Below are positions 26,051-34,473 of a DNA stretch of 64,000 nt, in pieces. The stretch comes from JAKANT01 sp035502095. GTDB lineage: Bacteria > Pseudomonadota > Gammaproteobacteria > Burkholderiales > Burkholderiaceae_F. The DNA lies in the NCBI GenBank assembly GCA_035502095.1, contig DATJUX010000022.1, forward strand, positions 62,001 through 126,000. The letters are read 5' to 3'. The notes beneath the pieces are model-generated. The model was not told where the DNA came from and did no database searches. It saw nothing but the letters and a program-made list of their open reading frames with translations. Numbering within the stretch: position 1 is the stretch's first letter; every line of letters begins with the position of its first letter. Position numbers and translations under genes: made by a program.

Positions 26051-27238
26051 TCATCGCAGCGCGCTGGCGGGCGCGAACGAAATCGGGTTGCCCGGATACG
26101 GATCGCGCGGCTGGGCATGCAGCACCGACACGCGGGCGCCGTCGGGCAGGTCGCCGTCGAGCCAGTGGCGGATGTGCGCGATTTGGTTGCGGTCGGCGAG
26201 CACCGGCGTATGGCCGGTGTCCGGGATGTACAGCACGGCGATGCGCTTGCGCTGGCTCATGCGGCGGATCGTCGAGTCCAGCAGCGCGTCCGACAGCATG
26301 CCGTGGATCAACAGCACGCGGCAGTGCACGTTGCGCCAGGCATCCCATTGCAGCAGGCTGCGCTGCGCGCTGCGCCGGTACGCCTGCATCGCGCGCACGT
26401 CGTGGCGATAGACGCGGCCGCCTTCCTCGTCGGACCAGCGGGTCTGGTTGAACGTCAGGCTGAAGCGGATCTCTTCCGCCACCGGGCCGTCGTTCTTCTG
26501 CGCCGCGCCGACGCGGCGCATGAGCTCGGCCGGCGTGCGGAACACGTAGTGGCGCGCGATCGTCTCGGCGCGCCGCTGGCGCCGCCGCGCCGGAATGTGC
26601 GGCCCGACGTCGTTGAGGATCAGCTGGTGCACGAGGTTGGGATGGCGCGCGATCAGGTCGATCGCGGCGCTGCCGCCCATCGACGAGCCGAGCAATGTCA
26701 CCGGGCGGCCGCCGAGGTGCATGATCATCTGGCGCAGCTGCTCCGCGCACGTCGCGAGCGAGTAGTCGCCTTCGGACGCAAGCCATGCCGAGCGGCCGCG
26801 CCCGAGCCAGTCCATGCAGACGACGCGCCAGTCGTCGGAGAGATCGCTCGCGAGGTAGTGGAAGCGCGCGGCGACGTTGGCGACGCCGCCGCAGCACAGA
26901 AGGACCGGCGCGTCCGCGGGTCCCCAGTCGGTGTAGGCGACGCTGGCGACATACGGCCGCTTCATGCGCTTGGGCGTGCCGGGCTGCAGCCGCATAGGAT
27001 GCACGTAGTCGAACCGCTCGAAGCGGAACTGGCCGTGGAACCGGCCGACCACGCGGCTGGCGAACGCCATGTAGTCGTTCCAGGTCTCGAGCGCGTGGGC
27101 GCGGCTGCGCAGCGGCGGCTCCCATGCGACGTCGGGCGGCGCGCTGTCCGCGCCGCCGTGGCGCCGTGGCAGCACCTGCAAGCGCGGTTTCACTTGCACA
27201 TCGTCGAGATCGGGCAATTGAAACGCCGACTGATCCAT
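26051..27238 (-). CDS. alpha/beta hydrolase
   Basis: The 395-residue protein has a roughly 95-residue N-terminal extension, then a hydrolase core with LLGSSMGGSAAID (nucleophile Ser186), MDWLGRGRS and catalytic His in PDTGHTPVLAD. No signal peptide is seen. Start is ATG 27238, as the upstream part of the open frame is not protein-like. It heads the four-gene operon 27238 to 20320, followed 8 bp later by the phosphatase. Its substrate might relate to what the operon's kinase senses; I cannot name it. Confidence 0.75.
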   Translation of the reverse strand: MDQSAFQLPDLDDVQVKPRLQVLPRRHGGADSAPPDVAWEPPLRSRAHALETWNDYMAFASRVVGRFHGQFRFERFDYVHPMRLQPGTPKRMKRPYVASVAYTDWGPADAPVLLCCGGVANVAARFHYLASDLSDDWRVVCMDWLGRGRSAWLASEGDYSLATCAEQLRQMIMHLGGRPVTLLGSSMGGSAAIDLIARHPNLVHQLILNDVGPHIPARRRQRRAETIARHYVFRTPAELMRRVGAAQKNDGPVAEEIRFSLTFNQTRWSDEEGGRVYRHDVRAMQAYRRSAQRSLLQWDAWRNVHCRVLLIHGMLSDALLDSTIRRMSQRKRIAVLYIPDTGHTPVLADRNQIAHIRHWLDGDLPDGARVSVLHAQPRDPYPGNPISFAPASALR

Positions 27239-27487
27239 CGTCCTGGTTCCGGGAATGCGACAGGCGCGCGCGCACGAACCGGCGGGCGGCCGCTGCTCAA
27301 AATATCGACCGGGCGGACTGACGACTTGAGACGGATCGGGCCGGTTGCAGCCCCAGCTAGCAGGCGTATCCGGGCGCTTTTTCGGGGATCGGCGGACGCT
27401 GCAAGCGGTTGAAGTTAGGCCCTCAGGCTGCCGAAAAGCAGAGCACTGCCCGCGCCAGGCGGTCCCTGTCACCCGGACGCATTTGCC

Positions 27488-28264
27488 ATGCAATCAACCA
27501 GACGCCGTTTGATCGTCGTGGCCGTCATAGTCTGCGGCTTCGCCGTCGGCATGGCTGGGCTTCTGAACTACTTCAAGTACCGCGCCGCGGCCAACCGCAT
27601 CCTGACCGATCGCCTGGTCGTCACCGGGCGCCTGGTGGAGAACAGCATCCAGTCCTCTCTGGCGCTCGGCCTGCAGTTCGCCGAGATCGGCACCTTGCCC
27701 GGGATGCTCGACCGCGAGCGCGCGACCGACGACCTGATCCTCGGCATCGACATCTTCGATACCGAGGGCCGCATGCTCTACAGCACCGACCGGTCGCGTG
27801 CCGCGCTGCCGGTGCCCCCGACCTGGATCGAAGCCGCCGCCGCGGCCGGCGACGCCGACTGGCGCGCCGAAGAGGGCCATGAAGGCGCCGCCGGCATCTC
27901 GCTCAAGAACAACTTCGACCTGAAGATCGGCTACCTGGCGCTGCGCTACTCGGTGGACCGCGTGCGCGCCGCCGCCAACAGCGTGGCGATGGAACTGGTG
28001 ATCCAGGCGCTGGCCATCTTCGCCGTCGCGGCGACGCTTTCCTCGCTTGCGCTCATGTGGGTGATGCACAGGCTCGGGCGCAGCCTGCAGATCGTCGCGC
28101 ACGGGCTGGGCCAGGGCGAGGCTGCGCGTGCCTCGGCGCGCACGCTGAAGGGTCCGTTCGGCAACGCGCTGCGCCGCTTCATCGAAACCACGCGGCGCGC
28201 CGAGGCGCAGATCGCCGAACTGCGCGCCGGTCTCGACCGCGGTAACGCCGGAAGATCGCCGTGA
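27488..28264 (+). CDS. membrane sensor-like protein, two helices with periplasmic loop
   Basis: The 258-residue protein has a transmembrane helix at about 8-26, a periplasmic domain of roughly 140 residues containing ILGIDIFDTEGRMLYSTDRS (a Cache/PAS-like strand pattern), a second helix at about 169-193, and a HAMP-like cytoplasmic end (MHRLGRSLQIVAHGLGQGEA) without any kinase, cyclase or methyl-accepting module. Its stop overlaps the GTG of the MFS gene. It looks like a sensor half that lacks its own output and may act through the next protein. Confidence 0.6.
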   Translation: MQSTRRRLIVVAVIVCGFAVGMAGLLNYFKYRAAANRILTDRLVVTGRLVENSIQSSLALGLQFAEIGTLPGMLDRERATDDLILGIDIFDTEGRMLYSTDRSRAALPVPPTWIEAAAAAGDADWRAEEGHEGAAGISLKNNFDLKIGYLALRYSVDRVRAAANSVAMELVIQALAIFAVAATLSSLALMWVMHRLGRSLQIVAHGLGQGEAARASARTLKGPFGNALRRFIETTRRAEAQIAELRAGLDRGNAGRSP

Positions 28265-30357
28265 TCTACCTGCGCGGCATCTACCTGCGGCTGGCCGGCG
28301 TCGTCACGCTGGCCGTCATGCTGGCGCTGGCGCTCAACGCCTACCTGTCGCAGCGCACGTTCGAACGTGTGCTGGCGCCGGAGGTGGCGAAGAAGGTGGT
28401 CTCGGTCGGCGCGTCGATCCGCTCCCTGGTGCTGCGCGCGGTCGAACTGGGTGTTCCGTTCCACGAGCTGTATGGCGTCACCGAGGGCTTCGACGAGGTG
28501 CGCGAGGAAGCCCCGGAGATCGCGTACCTGGCGATCACCGACACGGACGGCAAGGTGCTGCACGAGCGCATGAAAGCGCCGTCGGGGGCCACTGAATACA
28601 TGCTGGCGCCACGCACGCTTGCCCTGGTGCGCACGCCGAACGTGGTTCCGCCCCCGGTGCGCCTCGGCAGCCAGTACATGGTCACGCTGCCGATCGTCGC
28701 TGCCGGCGAGCCGCTCGGGCTGCTGCACCTCGGCATCGACGTGCGCTTCGTCAGCAACATGGTGCTGGACATGCTGCTCGACGTGATCGTCGTGCTGGTG
28801 GTCTCGCTGTTCTTCACGCTGGAGCTGCTGCACTACATCGCCGGGGTGAAGCTCGATGCATCGCTGCGCACGCTGGGCGAGACCTTCGCGCGCGGCGCCG
28901 AAGGAGACTTCCGCACGCCGTACCAGGCTCGCGGCGAACATGCCTTCGGCTCCCTGATGCAGCTGCTGCGCGCCACGCTCGCGCGCACCAATCAATCCTT
29001 CGCCGTGCTCGCCCGGGCGGTCGAGGATGGCCGGCGCGTGCCGGCGCACGAGCGTGCCCCGGGCTTGAGCCAGGCCCAGGCGGGCGTCACCGCGCTCGCG
29101 CAGCGCTACAAGTTCGGCCGCGAGAGCGATCCGCCCGAGACGGATCCGGGCCTGCTCGCGAAGGTGCGCGCGCCGCTGTTCGTCTTCATCCTGGCCGAGG
29201 AACTCACGCGCTCGTTCCTGCCGGCGTACGTGCACGAACTCCTGGTGCCGTTGCCGGGCATCTCGCCGCAGTTGGTCCTCGGCCTGCCGATCGCCCTCTT
29301 CATGCTGATCGTGGCGATCGGCCAGCCGTTCTTCGGCCTCTGGTGCGAGCGCCTCGGCCACGGCCGCACGATGCTGATCGGCGGCGCCGTCGCCGCCGTC
29401 GGGTTCCTAGGGTCCGCGCTCGCCGTGAACGTTCTCGACCTGCTGGGCTGGCGCTCGTTGTGCGGCCTCGGCTACGGGATGGTCTTCGTCGCCGCCCAGT
29501 CCTACGTGCTCGACCATGCGCCGCCGACCCAGCGCGCCAGCAGCTTCGCCGTGTTCGTCGGCGCCATCATGGCTGCCGGCGTGTGCGGCCCGTCGATCGG
29601 CGGGATCCTCGCCGACAACATCGGCATGCGGCCGACGTTCGCGCTCGCCGGGTTGCTCGCCGTGGCATCGCTGGTGGTGATGCGCGGCCTGCCCGACAGC
29701 CGCCCGGCGACGGACAGCCGGCCGCCGATGCGAATGCCGAGCCTCGGTGAGATCGGCGCGCTGCTCACGAACCGCAACTTCATGCTGGTGACGGGCCTGG
29801 CGGCAATGCCGGCGAAAATCCTGCTCACCGGGATGTGCTTCTACCTCGTGCCGCTCTACGTGCTGACGGTCGAAAGCACGCAGGCGATGTCGGGCCGCAT
29901 CCTGATGACCTACGGTGCCGTGATGGTCGTGGTTGCGCCGCTCACCGCCGCGCTCGCGGTCACGCGCGAGCGCATGTGTTGGCTCGTCGGCGGCGGCCTC
30001 ATCGTTTCCGGGCTGGGCGGCGCCCTCCTGCTCGCAGGCGCGAGCGTCGGGTGGGTGTTTGCCGCGGTGGTGCTGGTCGGGATCGGGCAGTCGCTGTCGA
30101 TCTCGGCGCAGAGCGCGCTCGTCGCCGAACACTGCCCGGCAGAGATCGCGCGCATGGGCGACGGCATCGTCTACGGCGTCTACCGCCTGCTGGAGCGCCT
30201 GGGCAACGCGCTCGGGCCGATCATCGCCGCGGTGCTGGTGTTGTGCGTCGGTTATCGCAGCAGTTTCGTTGTCATCGGCTGTGCCGTCGCCCTGGCGGGC
30301 GCAGCGTTCATCGTCGCCACCCGGCGCCAGAGCGCGCAGGCGCTGGCGCCCGTTTGA
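28261..30357 (+). CDS. MFS transporter fused to an N-terminal membrane sensor domain
   Basis: The 698-residue protein has an N-terminal helix (about 10-28), a periplasmic Cache-like region with EEAPEIAYLAITDTDGKVLH, a second helix (about 166-190) and a HAMP-like stretch to about 240. After a linker, a complete 12-helix major facilitator core starts near 307, with the loop signature GLWCERLGHGRTMLIGG and LLTNRNFMLVTGLAA. A transporter carrying a transmembrane sensor in front is unusual. The start GTG 28261 overlaps the previous stop, and the binding-protein gene follows after 11 bp. Confidence 0.75.
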   Translation: MIYLRGIYLRLAGVVTLAVMLALALNAYLSQRTFERVLAPEVAKKVVSVGASIRSLVLRAVELGVPFHELYGVTEGFDEVREEAPEIAYLAITDTDGKVLHERMKAPSGATEYMLAPRTLALVRTPNVVPPPVRLGSQYMVTLPIVAAGEPLGLLHLGIDVRFVSNMVLDMLLDVIVVLVVSLFFTLELLHYIAGVKLDASLRTLGETFARGAEGDFRTPYQARGEHAFGSLMQLLRATLARTNQSFAVLARAVEDGRRVPAHERAPGLSQAQAGVTALAQRYKFGRESDPPETDPGLLAKVRAPLFVFILAEELTRSFLPAYVHELLVPLPGISPQLVLGLPIALFMLIVAIGQPFFGLWCERLGHGRTMLIGGAVAAVGFLGSALAVNVLDLLGWRSLCGLGYGMVFVAAQSYVLDHAPPTQRASSFAVFVGAIMAAGVCGPSIGGILADNIGMRPTFALAGLLAVASLVVMRGLPDSRPATDSRPPMRMPSLGEIGALLTNRNFMLVTGLAAMPAKILLTGMCFYLVPLYVLTVESTQAMSGRILMTYGAVMVVVAPLTAALAVTRERMCWLVGGGLIVSGLGGALLLAGASVGWVFAAVVLVGIGQSLSISAQSALVAEHCPAEIARMGDGIVYGVYRLLERLGNALGPIIAAVLVLCVGYRSSFVVIGCAVALAGAAFIVATRRQSAQALAPV

Positions 30358-30368
30358 CGGAGGTCGCC

Positions 30369-31418
30369 ATGCAATTCACCACGACACGTCGCCGCCTGAT
30401 CGCCGCCGCCGCGGCAGGCGCCGTGCCCGGGCTGGCCCGGAGCGCGGCGTCGTCGGCGTCCAAGTCCGGGGCCGGCCCTTTCCGCATCTACGCGATCACG
30501 TTCCGCGGCATGACCGACGTCGAAAAGGGGTTCGCCGACTACTTCATGTCGCGCAAGATCCCGGTGCAGATCACGTTTCGCGACATGAACCGCGACCCGG
30601 CCCGGCTCGCCTCCTTCCTCGACGAGATCCGCGCCACCAAGCCCGATCTCATCTATACCTGGGGCACGTCGGTGACGCTGGGCGTGGTCGGACCCTACGA
30701 CGCGGTCGTGCCGGGGCAGCACATCACGGACATCCCGGTCGTCTTCACGCTCGTCGCCGCGCCGGCGCTGGCCAAGATCGTGCAGGACCAGAAGGCGCCC
30801 GGGCGCAACGTCACCGGCGTGACGCACGTGGGCCCGACCGACGCGCAGATCCGCGCGATGGCCGCGTATCGTCCCTTCAAGACGCTGGGTGTGCTCTACA
30901 CGACGACCGAGCGCAACTCGGTCGTGGTCATCGAGGAGATCCGCCGCATCGGGCGTGATACCGGCTTTCGCACCGTCGAGCGGTCGTTCAAGCTCGATGC
31001 GAGCGGCAAGCCGGTTCCCGACGGCGCCGCCGAACTCGTGCACGAGTTGAAGGACGCGGGTGCGCAGTGGCTGTATCTGCCGCCGGACACGTATCTCGGC
31101 ACGCTCGCCGAAGGCACCATCATTCCGGCCGCGATGCAGCTCGGGCTGCCGACGTTCGCGTCCACCGAGCAGCTGATGCAGGCGGGTGCGCTGACGGGGC
31201 TGGTCAGCCGCTACTACTCCGTCGGCCAGTTCACGGCGCACAAGGCGGAGCAGATCCTGGTCGGCCGGCAGCCGCCCGGTTCGATTCCGGTCGAGACCCT
31301 GCCGCGCTTCTCGTACCAGATCCGCATGCCGGCGGCGAAGCGCCTTAACCTGCCGCCGCCGCTGCCGATGCTGAGCTACGCCGAGTTGATCACCACCGAC
31401 GCCGTGGTCCCGCAATAA
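30369..31418 (+). CDS. periplasmic substrate-binding protein, PF04392 (ABC_sub_bind) type
   Basis: The 349-residue protein has a Tat-like leader (TTRRRLIAAAAAGAVPG) and the two-lobed fold of the PF04392 family, seen in DEIRATKPDLIYTWGTSVTL, IPVVFTLVAAPALAKIV, RNVTGVTHVGPTDAQI and LPTFASTEQLMQAGALTGLV. These proteins normally serve ABC importers for tryptophan or other small ligands. No ABC permease or ATPase is encoded here; the neighbours are a sensor and a sensor-MFS fusion, so it may present ligand to those instead. Confidence 0.8.
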   Translation: MQFTTTRRRLIAAAAAGAVPGLARSAASSASKSGAGPFRIYAITFRGMTDVEKGFADYFMSRKIPVQITFRDMNRDPARLASFLDEIRATKPDLIYTWGTSVTLGVVGPYDAVVPGQHITDIPVVFTLVAAPALAKIVQDQKAPGRNVTGVTHVGPTDAQIRAMAAYRPFKTLGVLYTTTERNSVVVIEEIRRIGRDTGFRTVERSFKLDASGKPVPDGAAELVHELKDAGAQWLYLPPDTYLGTLAEGTIIPAAMQLGLPTFASTEQLMQAGALTGLVSRYYSVGQFTAHKAEQILVGRQPPGSIPVETLPRFSYQIRMPAAKRLNLPPPLPMLSYAELITTDAVVPQ

Positions 31419-31549
31419 CGCATCGGCCGCGGTTCCTCGGCCTGCAGGCACAGCCGGGCCGGGTGCGGATAGAACTTCGCTTCGTAGTCGTAGCCCTGGC
31501 GCTCGAACAGGCGCTGGACCTCTGGATGAGACAAGTGGGAGTGCCCCAC
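31376..31549 (-). CDS. small hypothetical protein, 57 residues
   Basis: GTG 31549 opens a 57-codon frame reading MGHSHLSHPEVQRLFERQGY then DYEAKFYPHPARLCLQAEEP and RPMRY. The composition is protein-like and unlike the arginine-rich antisense frames around it. It fills the gap downstream of the BON-domain gene on the same strand and overlaps the end of the binding-protein gene by 43 bp. No family is recognised and the ribosome site is weak, so this is tentative. Confidence 0.35.
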   Translation of the reverse strand: MGHSHLSHPEVQRLFERQGYDYEAKFYPHPARLCLQAEEPRPMRYCGTTASVVINSA

Positions 31550-31568
31550 CTTCGGCCGGGGCTTCCGG

Positions 31569-32063
31569 TCACCGCGCCACTTCGTACCGCGGCGTCGCCC
31601 CGACGCCGATCGACAGCTCGTTGATCACGGCCTCGACGTCGTCGATGTTGCGGATCAGTCGCTCCAGTTCCTGCGACTCGGCTTCGGAGTTGACGCAGCC
31701 CTGCAGCCAGACCCACCGGCGCTGGCCGTACGCCCAGATGCTGGTGCGCTCGAAGCGGCTGTCGGCGTGAATCGCCCGCTCGACGCGCGGGACGATCTCG
31801 CGATCGTAGAGATACGCGTTCGGCAGCCGGCAGCGGCCCGCCATGTAGCAGCTCACGCCGCGCTGCGAGCGGGCGTGCTCTTCGGCCTTGGCTTCCGCGG
31901 CGCTGAACTGCGGCCCGGCGGGCACCGGACAAGCCGGCAGTCCGTGGCTGACCTGGATGAATGGATCGTCGAAGAAGTTGCGGCGTTCGTCGGCCTCGGC
32001 GCCCCCGCACCAGACAAGCGCGAGGGCACAGAGGCCGATCCGGCCGCCACGACCGGGTGACAC
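31569..32063 (-). CDS. secreted BON domain protein
   Basis: The 164-residue protein starts at GTG 32063 with a signal sequence (IGLCALALVWCGGAEA). The C-terminal half is a BON domain: VPRVERAIHADSRFERTSIW followed by WVWLQGCVNSEAESQELERL and VEAVINELSI. BON domains bind phospholipid or attach to the envelope. Four cysteines (ACPV, SCYM, RCRL, GCVN) suggest disulphides in the periplasm. It follows the LivK gene by 6 bp on the same strand. Confidence 0.7.
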   Translation of the reverse strand: MSPGRGGRIGLCALALVWCGGAEADERRNFFDDPFIQVSHGLPACPVPAGPQFSAAEAKAEEHARSQRGVSCYMAGRCRLPNAYLYDREIVPRVERAIHADSRFERTSIWAYGQRRWVWLQGCVNSEAESQELERLIRNIDDVEAVINELSIGVGATPRYEVAR

Positions 32064-32069
32064 GAGGCT

Positions 32070-33194
32070 TCAGTCGGCGACCGGTGTCTTCTTGCCGCCG
32101 GCGTAGTTGTACAGCGTGGTGGCGGCGTTATTCAGTTCGCCGGTCGCATCGAACGACACCCTGGTCGTCACGCCGTCCATCTGCAGCTTGGCGAGCTCGG
32201 GCAGGTACTTCGCCGGCTCGACCGAGTTGGCTTTCTGCATGGCGGTGGCGAGCGCCATCACCGCGTCGTAGACGTACGGGGCATAGACCTGGATCTGGTC
32301 ATGGAACTTCGCCTCGAAGCGCTGCTTGAACTCCTTGCCCTTCGGCATCTTGTCGAGAGAACTTCCGCCCTCGGCGCAGAACACCTTGTCGTTCGCGGCA
32401 TCGCCGGCCAGCTTGGCAAGCTCGACGGTGCAGATGCCGTCGCCGCCCATGAAGTTGGCGTTGATGCCGAGCTGCTTCATCTGGCGCAGCATCGGCCCGG
32501 CCTGCGCGTCCATGCCGCCGTAGAAGATGACCTCGGGCTTCTGGTCGCGGATCGCGGTGAGGATCGCGTTGAAGTCGGTTGCCTTGTCGTTCGTGAACTG
32601 GCGCGACACCACCGTGGCGCCGTTTTGCTTCGCCACCTTCTCGAAGATGTCGGCGACGCCCTGGCCGTAGGCAGTGCGATCGTCGATCACCGCGACCTTC
32701 TTCGCCTTGATCTGCTTGGTGGCGTATTCGGCGGTCGCCGCGCCGAGCGCGTTGTCGTTGGCGAGGATGCGGAACGCGGTCTTGAAGCCCTGTTGCGTGT
32801 ACTTCGGATTGGTAGCCGACGGCGTGATCTGCGGGATGCCGGCGTCGAAATAGATCTTCGAAGCGGGGATCGTCGTGCCGGAGTTCAGGTGACCGACGAC
32901 GCCGTTCACCTTGGCATCGACCAGCTTCTGGGCGACCGTCGTCCCTTGCTTCGGATCGGCGCCGTCGTCTTCGCTCAGCAGGACCCATTTCACCTTCTTG
33001 CCGCCGATCGAGATGTTCTTGGCGTTCAGGTCCTCGATGGCCATGATCGCGCCGCGCTCGTTGTCCTTGCCGTAGTGCGCCTGCCCGCCCGACAGTGGGG
33101 CGACGTGACCGATGCGAACCTCGACTTCCTGCCCATACGCGGCGCCGGCAGCGAGCGCGATTGCGACAGCGGTGACCAGATGTACTTTTCTCAT
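32070..33194 (-). CDS. livK: branched-chain amino acid ABC transporter substrate-binding protein
   Basis: The 374-residue protein has a Sec signal (MRKVHLVTAVAIALAAGAAY) and the type I periplasmic binding fold of LivJ/LivK: RIGHVAPLSGGQAHYGKDNE, HLNSGTTIPASKIYFDAGIP, DRTAYGQGVADIFEKVAKQN and VYAPYVYDAVMALATAM. It binds leucine/isoleucine/valine or a related ligand. Start ATG 33194 is preceded by GAGGAGG at about 33204-33210. No Liv permease or ATPase genes are adjacent, so it must feed a transporter encoded elsewhere. Confidence 0.85.
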   Translation of the reverse strand: MRKVHLVTAVAIALAAGAAYGQEVEVRIGHVAPLSGGQAHYGKDNERGAIMAIEDLNAKNISIGGKKVKWVLLSEDDGADPKQGTTVAQKLVDAKVNGVVGHLNSGTTIPASKIYFDAGIPQITPSATNPKYTQQGFKTAFRILANDNALGAATAEYATKQIKAKKVAVIDDRTAYGQGVADIFEKVAKQNGATVVSRQFTNDKATDFNAILTAIRDQKPEVIFYGGMDAQAGPMLRQMKQLGINANFMGGDGICTVELAKLAGDAANDKVFCAEGGSSLDKMPKGKEFKQRFEAKFHDQIQVYAPYVYDAVMALATAMQKANSVEPAKYLPELAKLQMDGVTTRVSFDATGELNNAATTLYNYAGGKKTPVAD

Positions 33195-33321
33195 GATGTG
33201 TTGCCTCCTCGGATCTGCCCGGGGATCGCCCCGGAGCGTCGGCAATTTACACCGCGCCCGGGGCCGGCGCATCGGAGAAGGGAGACCGGCGTCAGGACGC
33301 AGGCCAAAAGCCAAATAACCG

Positions 33322-33391
33322 GACGCGGATTGACGCGGATCTACGCAGATTGTCTTTTGCCGTATCCGCCGTCATCCGCGGAATCCGCGTC
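33322..33391. repeat. imperfect long inverted repeat in intergenic region
   Basis: The left arm contains GACGCGGATTGACGCGGATC (33322-33341) and the right arm ATCCGCCGTCATCCGCGGAA then TCCGCGTC (33364-33391). Read in reverse complement, the arms share GACGCGGATT and the GCGGAT unit repeated twice. It could form a long hairpin between the LivK promoter and the diiron gene end. This GCGGAT..ATCCGC style is common in dispersed bacterial repeats. Confidence 0.5.
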
Positions 33392-33426
33392 TTGGTTTCT
33401 TTCTCCGGGCCCGCGCCGGCTGAGGA

Positions 33427-34386
33427 TCACTGCTGGGCGAGCAGCGGCGCCAGCGCGTTGCCGATCCGCTCCATCTGCGCGGGCGTGGTGAGCGAGGTCA
33501 GCACGTCCATGAAGCGCTGTTCCTGGACCCCGCTCACGATGTACTGCCAGCGGTACGCGCGCAGCACCAGGTCGCGGATCGCGGTCTGCTCCGCGTTCGA
33601 GAACGTCCCGCCGGCGCGCAGCAGGAAGTAGTTCGCATCCGCCGCCGCCTGCACCTGCAGGATGCCGTCGACGGCGCCGACCAGGTCGATCAGGTCGGTC
33701 ACGCCGAGGTCGCGCTCGGCGTCGGTCAGGCGCGCGTGCTCGCGCCGCCACTCGAGCTCGTCGAGGATGGCGTGCTGCGACTCCTCCTTCCAGTGGAACA
33801 GGAACACGTCCTTCCACAGGTCCGAGAGGTCGGCGTCGCGCTCGATGCTCGACCGATAGTGCGCCTGGGTGAATACCTCGATGTCGAGCGTCAGGCCGAG
33901 CACGGCCCAGGTCGACTTGCTGAGCACCACGGCGGCGACCTCGTTCGGCTGTGGCTCGAACGTGTAACCCGCGGGCATGCCCGCCGCGGCCATGCGTTCG
34001 AGGCGGCGGAACATCTCCTGGTGCTTCAGTTCCTCGTCCGTGAACCGCACCAGCGCCTCGAGCGCGACCTGGTCGCCCAGCCAGTGGTCCCGGCTCAGCT
34101 CCAGCGTCTTGGCGCCGATGTAGCGCTCGACCAGTCCGAAGATGTTGGCGTAGGTCCGGCCCTGGATCTGCGACATGAAGCGCATTTCATCCGGCCGCAG
34201 GAAGGCCAGCTCGCGCACCTTCGACAGGCCGTCGGGGAGGAACTTCTTGCCGAAGTCGAACTCGCGGCCGCGGATTACGTCGCGGTCGATGTCCCAGCGG
34301 ATGCGCTTGGACGTTGCGATGACCTTGGCATAGCGTTGGGTGCTCTGCGGGCGGTGTGGGGACAGCTCGATGGGGTCTGCCAGCAT
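33427..34386 (-). CDS. ferritin-like / diiron oxygenase-like protein
   Basis: The 319-residue, mostly helical protein has two E-x(2-3)-H pairs in the right spacing for a ferritin-like diiron site: FTDEELKHQEMFRRLERM (near 135) and HWKEESQHAILDELEWR (near 217), plus LDIEVFTQAHY between them. This resembles AurF-like or related metal-binding helical proteins, but the subfamily is not certain. Start ATG 34386 is preferred for its CAGGAG site; a TTG at 34419 would add 11 residues. The large regulator gene lies just upstream on the same strand. Confidence 0.55.
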   Translation of the reverse strand: MLADPIELSPHRPQSTQRYAKVIATSKRIRWDIDRDVIRGREFDFGKKFLPDGLSKVRELAFLRPDEMRFMSQIQGRTYANIFGLVERYIGAKTLELSRDHWLGDQVALEALVRFTDEELKHQEMFRRLERMAAAGMPAGYTFEPQPNEVAAVVLSKSTWAVLGLTLDIEVFTQAHYRSSIERDADLSDLWKDVFLFHWKEESQHAILDELEWRREHARLTDAERDLGVTDLIDLVGAVDGILQVQAAADANYFLLRAGGTFSNAEQTAIRDLVLRAYRWQYIVSGVQEQRFMDVLTSLTTPAQMERIGNALAPLLAQQ

Positions 34387-34473
34387 GGCCTTGAACTCCT
34401 GGGGAGAAATGAATGACAAAAAGGGGCTGACGCAACGTCGATGCGGCGCATGGAGCGAGGGCGTGGAACCGTA

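Noticed and set aside
27340..27370. CCCCAGCTAG before the alpha/beta hydrolase operon as another family B element
   Set aside because: The ATAAGTC and CATTGAAC parts are missing at the conserved distances.
22451..27412. A 1653-residue open frame on the plus strand
   Set aside because: It is the antisense of the kinase/phosphatase/hydrolase operon; His/Arg/Ala-rich composition and lack of any domain show it is a GC-rich shadow.
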